Shown here piece after piece: positions 57,746 to 64,000 of a stretch of DNA of 64,000 bases (positions are counted from its first letter, which is position 1; each line of letters opens with the position of its first letter). The stretch is from assembly GCA_973895155.1 (NCBI GenBank), contig OZ316893.1, positions 26,722,001 to 26,786,000 of the forward strand. Direction: 5' to 3'. The notes under the pieces are model-generated. The model was not told the origin of the DNA. It did not search any database and saw only the letters and a list, made by a program, of their open reading frames with translations. A program made the translations under genes and the position numbers. Source of the stretch: Marsupella aquatica (Eukaryota > Marchantiophyta).

Positions 57746-60700
57746 AGTCCCATGATCTCCGACGGACGGTCTGAACTGAGTTCTGAAAGGTACTTTCACC
57801 CCACGTTTGGAAAGCAAGCGCAAAGACTCCCATAATCCTGCACGTTCCCCATTCGGGCCCATCGCTCTTGTTCTTGGAGATCATGGCATACCGTTTGCTT
57901 CTTCAGATTTTGGGGGCAAACGCAAAGCAAGCATAGTAATCATGCCATCCGGTACCCCACCAGAATCTCACTTAGGAGGGTCACCTAGATAGAGTATCTC
58001 AAAATTCGGCGGGCGAGCATCATGACTACCAAACCTCGTTTCGAAACTTGGGGCCTACATTTGTTTGGGGCCATCGTGCAACAATGGTTCTCCGCAGGCA
58101 AGAATGAATCATACCAAACCCTACCAGTATCTCTAAACGTGACGCCTGTATTTTTGGCGGGGATGGATCATGGCAAACATTCCTTCGATGTTTGGGGCCT
58201 ACATACGATGATTGTTTTTGGTGAGCAGCCATCACGTTGTGCGCTGTTTTTAGAGGGGGCCTACACTCTAACTTTTGTATTGTTTGCATACGAGCGAATT
58301 TCAAATCTTAACTGCACTAGCCCGTAGCACAAGTTTTTTCTAGATGCGATTCAGATGAAATTGTCGTTAGATAACAACTTTATTGACATTTCGTCACCTT
58401 TGAGTCTACGTGCTCTACCATGTAACTATAAGTCACTAACTGATGGAATCAGATGATACGTCCCATCGTTTCCCACCAAACTGAATTTAAATATGTACAG
58501 TGTGTTTGAGTTTGTTTTTTATTGGGAGGGGGAAGGGCAAACCCCTGATTCTTTGTTCCAACGAAAGAAGGGCGACAGCTCAAAGAAAAAGGTACAGAAG
58601 AAGATGATGAATGATGATCTCGTAAAGACTAGGAATCCAGCTATGCACATCTCGCTGGCTAAGGTTATATGAGAGTCACACCATAGAAATTGAGATTAAG
58701 CTGTTGTATTCTCCTTCCCTGATGAGACTCGTTGTCTCATAGGTACAGTCGCTCCGAATCTTATAAAACTCACAAGAATATCTTTTATCCTAAGATTACT
58801 AACGCTCAACAGTCAAGGGCTACACATCAAAGTTATGCTATGGTCACGCCTATTTTATGATTCTTTAGTTGGCATCTCTGTGGAGCTAATGACAATATAA
58901 TCAACCCTGAGTCCCAAAGGGTTTCTGAGAAACGATGGGAACTCCGATGAATAAAAGGATAAGACAAATCTAGAGGCTCAATCTCTCATTATACGTAGGA
59001 TGATGACCCTGGCAGGCAAGAAATCACAAACTTGCAATTAAGATTTCTTTCAAATTGAGAAGTTTGCAATTGACTCTCGTCCTTTAATTAAATAGAAAGG
59101 CTGTGGCGTCACTTCCAATTTTTTATACATCACCTGAAACAGAAGTAAAGGTCGGTTTCTTTGAAGAAGAAAAGGGAATGTAAGTAAGTCATCAACATAG
59201 TGGGTTGATAACTCATAGATTGCCTCCTGTTATCACATGATTGGTCCACACCAACCCTGCATCAACGTGTCACCATGTTATTTGCTTTTAACTTGCATTG
59301 TCTTGAGCGGGTGTCTAAATAGGGACAGTCACATGCGGAATAGACTGAAAACTAAGTGACTTCCCAAATTTTCAGAAAGTTCCATTACATGTAAACAGCA
59401 CCATGAAGATGCTTGCTTTGCGTGGTGGGGAGGATGCTACTAGCAACGTGTCCCCAAATGCTGTTGCTGTGGTGAGTCAACCTTGCCACCATTGCCTCTC
59501 CTGTTTCCTGTAATAAGTATTGTAACATTGTTTTGCCACAAATTTTGGTCTTTGTCTTGTGGTTGGATTGGGTCTGACTCTCTCCTAAGATTTTGCAATG
59601 CCAATCATTGTGAGCTTACTAGAAAATGCTTCAAGTTAGTATTGAGGACCCATCAGATCGAGGAATCAATGGAGTCAATAGTGAAAAAAAAAAACTGATT
59701 GAGTTAGGAGGCACGACTGGGTACCCTGTGGAGATCATTGAATTCATAAGATGACCATAATTAGAATGAAAAAAAGTCAAGACATAATCCAATTGTTCCA
59801 CCCAGGCTTTTCTTGGATCTCAGCCATGCCTGAGAAATGGTCAAAGTCACTTCTTAGGAGGGCATTGCTAGGCATTTACTCTTGAGTCTAGAGTTACTCA
59901 GTGTCCACAGTTAGTCTAACCATAGCCAGTCTAACCGCAGTCACTCTATCCTTAGTCAGATACTTAATCATAAGGTTCGATGTGCCACTACTATATTCAC
60001 TAGCAGGACTTAGCTTGTGAGTGAAACTTAGGTTCATTTTTACGGAGCCATTTATAAGATAGGGACTCGAGGTAGTGTGAGATACATGGGTAATCTTTCA
60101 ATTCTAGCGGACCAATTGCAAAGCTAGAGACAAAGAATATAAGGCAAAAGCTTCCCCTGTGAAGGCTACAGTGTGCAACATTCACAACCATCCAATCACA
60201 TTCCCTCATGCTACAAAGGTATGGTGCTACACAACCTTCCCTCAGGCTTGTAAGGTATCACCCTACACATCTATGCTATGCACCATGATGGTAACATGTG
60301 AGTAGACTCCTGGTGAGATAGGCATAAGCTCCTCAAGGTGGGATTTGGGATATTGTCTCCTGGTTTGGCCCTTTTTGTTCTTTCACATTAAGTTATACAT
60401 AATTTATATGGGCACAACCACGATTGAAGTGGAGGCGAGCATGGTGCGAAGTAAGCTAGGAAGTGATAGAGGCTGGGTAAGTGTGCCAATGGTCTAGTCT
60501 CCTCTTCTGCAGTCTCGGGACAACTGCACGGTCCAGGAAAGCAAGGGATGGGTTTTGTCAATTTGTTTGAAGTCTGGGTGCCTGTCATGTCTACTCAGCT
60601 TTTTTCTCAAATATTATATTTCACATTGCTCCTAAATGGAAGACCTTGTGTGGAGTGTGTAATGTACATGATAAGAATTATCCAGAATGGAGAGAGGAAA

Positions 60701-62837
60701 ATAAGGGATAAACAACATTTTCAACGTGGAAGCTTCATAGCAATAATCTCATTCATCGAAGGGTTTGCCCCGGCCCAAGTTTCCCATCCGGTTGGATGGC
60801 TTGCCTTCGTGGGCTGGGTTTCATTTTATCTTCTGATAAGAATTAAAAGATCTTATTGACTTTTTGTTTTAATGCCGCTATACGTGTCAACTCGTGGACG
60901 AATGTCGTCTTTGTTATGTGACGCAAAGAAATATTTAACAGTGCTCCAGATGACGGTGTCATGATGCCCAGCAAATTTAAAGTATTATTTATAACTAATC
61001 TTGGGGAAAGTAAACCATAAAACATTCGATATCATTACGAGAGAGCAGAGAAGACAACAGGAATTTAATGTGAGATTGGCTTTGGAAGAAAAGACGAGCG
61101 CGGGAAAGCAAAGCACCACAAAAGACGTCGCCGTATTTTTCGGTCAAACTATGGAGGGGAGACTGATAGCGCCCCCCGAGATTTAGCCATGCCCTAGTAA
61201 GTTGTCCAGCCTACTAGCGAGCGATCGACGGCTCCACATCGTACTGGAAATAGCGGCCCTCTAGGTTTAGCCAGACATGTCCGAGCTACGACTGTCACGA
61301 GAGAGCAATCGTCACTTCAAAGATGGCGGCAGAGCACTCCCCCCGGAAAGATAGGGAACTAGGGAAGTCACACCTGGGCCCACTTAGCCTCATTAATTCT
61401 AACTCATAAATGAGATCCTGTGGCTAAATCCCCCGATTACGGAGCCTAATCCAGTCGCTCCAGGAAAAACTCGAAAGGGTCTTCTAATCTTTTTCCCCAC
61501 GTACAGGACCCCACTTTACTCTCACGTGGATGATATCCTGACACCCACGTCAATGCGCAGAACCATACGTTCTACCGTTCATTTCGCGTTTCAGTCAGGG
61601 AACCAGGGGCCCTCGAGCGGGCATCTGAGCCGTGCATGGGAGAAGATGGACGGCTCAGGGTCACTAGACCCGCTCCTGAAATTACGGGGATTCTGGCGGA
61701 TTTAATTCTGTGGGAAATGAAATATCCGTGCCCGAGAATTGGTATAATTCGACGTGACGGTATACAGTAGAATGATTACTTCATGTTCACACCTCCCAAT
61801 ATTATTTTGCCAGTCCTGGAGGATATGTAGGGTTTATTTTATTCTTAAAGTGTCTGTCCAAATTGGCTTCGCACGTAGGGGAGGGGCACTGACCGCCCCT
61901 ACCATATGATATGAACGAATTGAACTCCTTTGAATGTACTACAGTGGGGGTTTTTATTGGCAACAAACACACGCAGTGTGTCCTTTGAACTGTGCTACCC
62001 ACGTTCTCCAAAAGCTTAGGTCTGCCCCCTTTTCCGGACGGTTCGGGTTCCTTCGCCCCCTTAGGCATTGACCCCCCTTCCCAGCTGCATTGAAAATTTG
62101 ATTAAACCCTGAATTTCATCTCCATTTTGAAAAACGTTTTTCTTACTAAGATATCCCCAGAAATGCACAAACCTTCTCATGCCCCCCCTGGATTAATCAT
62201 AGCCATACATTCAAGTATTTGAATTATTTTGGCAAGTCCCATTCCTTGTAAGGGGGAAATATTGTAATAAAATTATTTCAGTGGAAACTGACAGGATTCA
62301 CACTCCATGGGGACATTATTTCTACCAACAAAAGCCTTCAAAATATCCTTGTCATTAGCTGAAACCCTGAGTGGGAGGATTGTTCAAGTTGCGATCAAGG
62401 CAGTGTGGAGACCAGAAGAATTCAGTCTAACTATTTTAGAAGGGTCAAAAACATTCTATTTCACTGTAGATGTGCATAAAAATGGTGGAAGGATATCCTA
62501 CTAGCTTGAGACAAGACTTGATGCAAGGGTTCCCCACTTGACTCGCTTGCACTTCAATGAAATGCTGTTTCAAAACACATTTGGAAACATCTTCAAGTTC
62601 TAAGTTGATTAGAGCAGTGTCTTCCCCTACAAACATAACCTTGATAATAGTCACTTTGTATCAACTTACCCTATTCCAGAGTCATTTTGCATTACTGGAA
62701 TTGTGTGAACTTACTCTATGTCAGATTGCCATATGTTGTCATTTTGCAATCCTGGAATTGCCTTGAAGCTGCTTCGTAGGTTCGATGCAGAAACCTGGTC
62801 TGGTCTGCTTCACTGCGTCCCCCAGAAATCATGGGAT
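57746..62837. other. Long intergenic stretch, no gene supported
   Basis: Between 57790 and 58260 degenerate repeats around GGCAAACGCAAA, AATCATGCC and GGGGCCTACA occur. At 59403-59471 an ATG-initiated 23-codon frame ends at GTG|GTGAGT, which looks like a first exon, but no following exon can be recognised. The rest shows no coding similarity. Confidence 0.45.
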
Positions 62838-63032
62838 TAACTCGACTGCACAGTTCAGCTCATTCCTCAGGTCGCCGAGCAAGGTTCCATGGCAGGAGCA
62901 ACATACAGTACTCCGTATGTTCAGATTGTTTTATAACTCGACTGCGAGTCTCACAGTTCAGCTCGTTCCCCAGTATGTCACGCCGAGCAAGGTTTCCATG
63001 CCAGGAGCAACCTACAGTACTCCGTGTGTTCA
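62838..63032 (+). repeat. Two-copy tandem duplication, ~96-bp period
   Basis: AACTCGACTGC, CACAGTTCAGCTC, CGCCGAGCAAGG, CCATGGCAGGAGCAAC (or CCATGCCAGG) and TACAGTACTCCGT appear twice in the same order, starting at about 62838 and 62934. Confidence 0.88.
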
Positions 63033-63324
63033 GAGAAAATTGAGGGACAAGGGCAGAGCCTCACTTGTCAGTCAGGTATCTCTGGCAGCGTCGCTCTGAT
63101 TCCGCAGTTTTGTTGTCCAACTGCAATTCTGACTCGGTTGCATTATTTGTCCGTTTCTCGGTTTGTTGTCCTCTATTTGGCCCTTTTTTTTGGCTCTTTC
63201 TGGTAAATGGTCACTTCGGACTCTGTTGCATTTGCCCTTTTGTTGGTGTTTGTCCTCTCTGGATCTCTTTTGCATGGTTAGCCCAATCGAGTAAACTGGG
63301 CCTATTCTAGCTCTGTCTGCATTT
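63033..63324. other. T-rich non-coding stretch
   Basis: The stretch is T-rich, with TTTGGCCC.TTTT and TGTCCTCT repeated loosely. No gene is seen. Confidence 0.4.
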
Positions 63325-63500
63325 GCAAATTAAGTACCGAGTGTTTCGGTTCTGTTGTCTGGATCTCTTGTGCTTGTTTTGGCCCTTTCCATTAAATTGG
63401 GCCTATTTTGGTGCTGTGCATTTTGAAATTAAGTACCGTCTGTTTCGGTTCTGTCTGCACTTTGAAGTTAAAGGACCGTCTGTTTCGGTCAAGGGCTCCT
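63325..63500 (+). repeat. Short repeats with TTTCGGTTCTGT
   Basis: Three to four copies of AAGTACCGTCTGTTTCGGTTCT or shortened variants occur at about 63333, 63433 and 63475, mixed with TTGGGCCTATT units. Confidence 0.6.
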
Positions 63501-64000
63501 GGTTCCACTTGCCCTTTTCTTTTCAGTTTGGTGTTTGTAGTCTCTAACCCTTTTATTACGTTGTCCTTAGTTGGCCCTTTTTAGTAAGTAGGTCTGATTC
63601 TGGTTCTTGGGGCACCGTCCCCTCAAGAGCACGAAGACCCATCTAAGGTCAAGGCTCCGGGTTCCATGCGAGGGGCAAATGTTCTAGAGTATCTCTGTAC
63701 TATACGATACGGTAAGGTACGGTATCTCCATACTCCATACCTCCGGCAGGGGCATCTGATACTGCAGTTTGTTTTTAACTAAACAAGGTCTTCCTTCCAG
63801 TTTGTTTCCGTCCCCACAGATGTCCAGAGTTTGATGCGAGAGGACATGTTAAAAAGAGGACCATATAATAATAACACGTACGGTAGTGAGGTGCTTCAGT
63901 CAAAGTTCGAAATATTGTATGGTTTATTTTAGCTTAAAGTTCAGTAGAAGAAGGACCCATCTGGCTTAGTTTTCGCTGGAAGGTACAGTCGATTGTGGGC
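63501..64000. other. Non-coding right edge
   Basis: I see no gene or clear repeat beyond a short TACGGTA-rich patch at 63705-63730. Confidence 0.4.

Overview
This window is nuclear DNA of a land plant or closely related streptophyte. The evidence is one 22-exon gene with GT-AG introns whose product matches plant ENHANCED DISEASE RESISTANCE 2 (EDR2) from end to end, plus plant-type Helitron, MULE and LTR-retrotransposon sequences. One intact host gene in 64 kb, with long stretches of decayed repeats, points to a large, repeat-rich genome. The left-end retrotransposon carries a cytosine DNA methyltransferase. Such captures have been reported in charophyte and dinoflagellate retrotransposons, so a non-seed streptophyte (alga, bryophyte, lycophyte or fern) is my best guess. 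The species cannot be fixed from the sequence alone.

Layout. 1-~6700: the 5' part of a decayed Ty3/gypsy-type LTR retrotransposon on the minus strand. It has an LTR with GC-rich tandem repeats, a primer-binding site, gag, CCHC knuckles, an aspartic protease, a C5 DNA methyltransferase and a reverse transcriptase that runs off the left edge. ~10190-13040: a broken MULE/FAR1-like transposase with a SWIM zinc finger, minus strand. 15485-15720: a long near-perfect foldback. ~22050-24285: the GC-rich promoter and leader region of the EDR2-like gene. 24286-33672: the EDR2-like gene (723 aa predicted: PH, START and EDR2_C/DUF1336). 34218-34388 and 46572-46743: two inverted copies of a ~172-bp dispersed repeat with tRNA-like A and B boxes (SINE candidate).

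35794-43794: an essentially complete 8,001-bp Helitron on the minus strand. I could place both termini: a 5' TC end, and a 3' hairpin followed by CTAG, inserted between host A and T. It encodes a RepHel protein in two exons, interrupted only by a homopolymer frameshift. A 37-bp minisatellite lies just inside its 3' end and a GC-rich minisatellite region near its 5' end. The right third of the window is mostly non-coding repeat debris: short tandem duplications, a possible Ty1/copia LTR with a primer-binding site, and ~100-bp tandem repeats.

The genes do not form a pathway. The window shows one conserved lipid-binding regulatory gene sitting among mobile elements of different ages. The gypsy and MULE copies are dead. 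The Helitron looks young.
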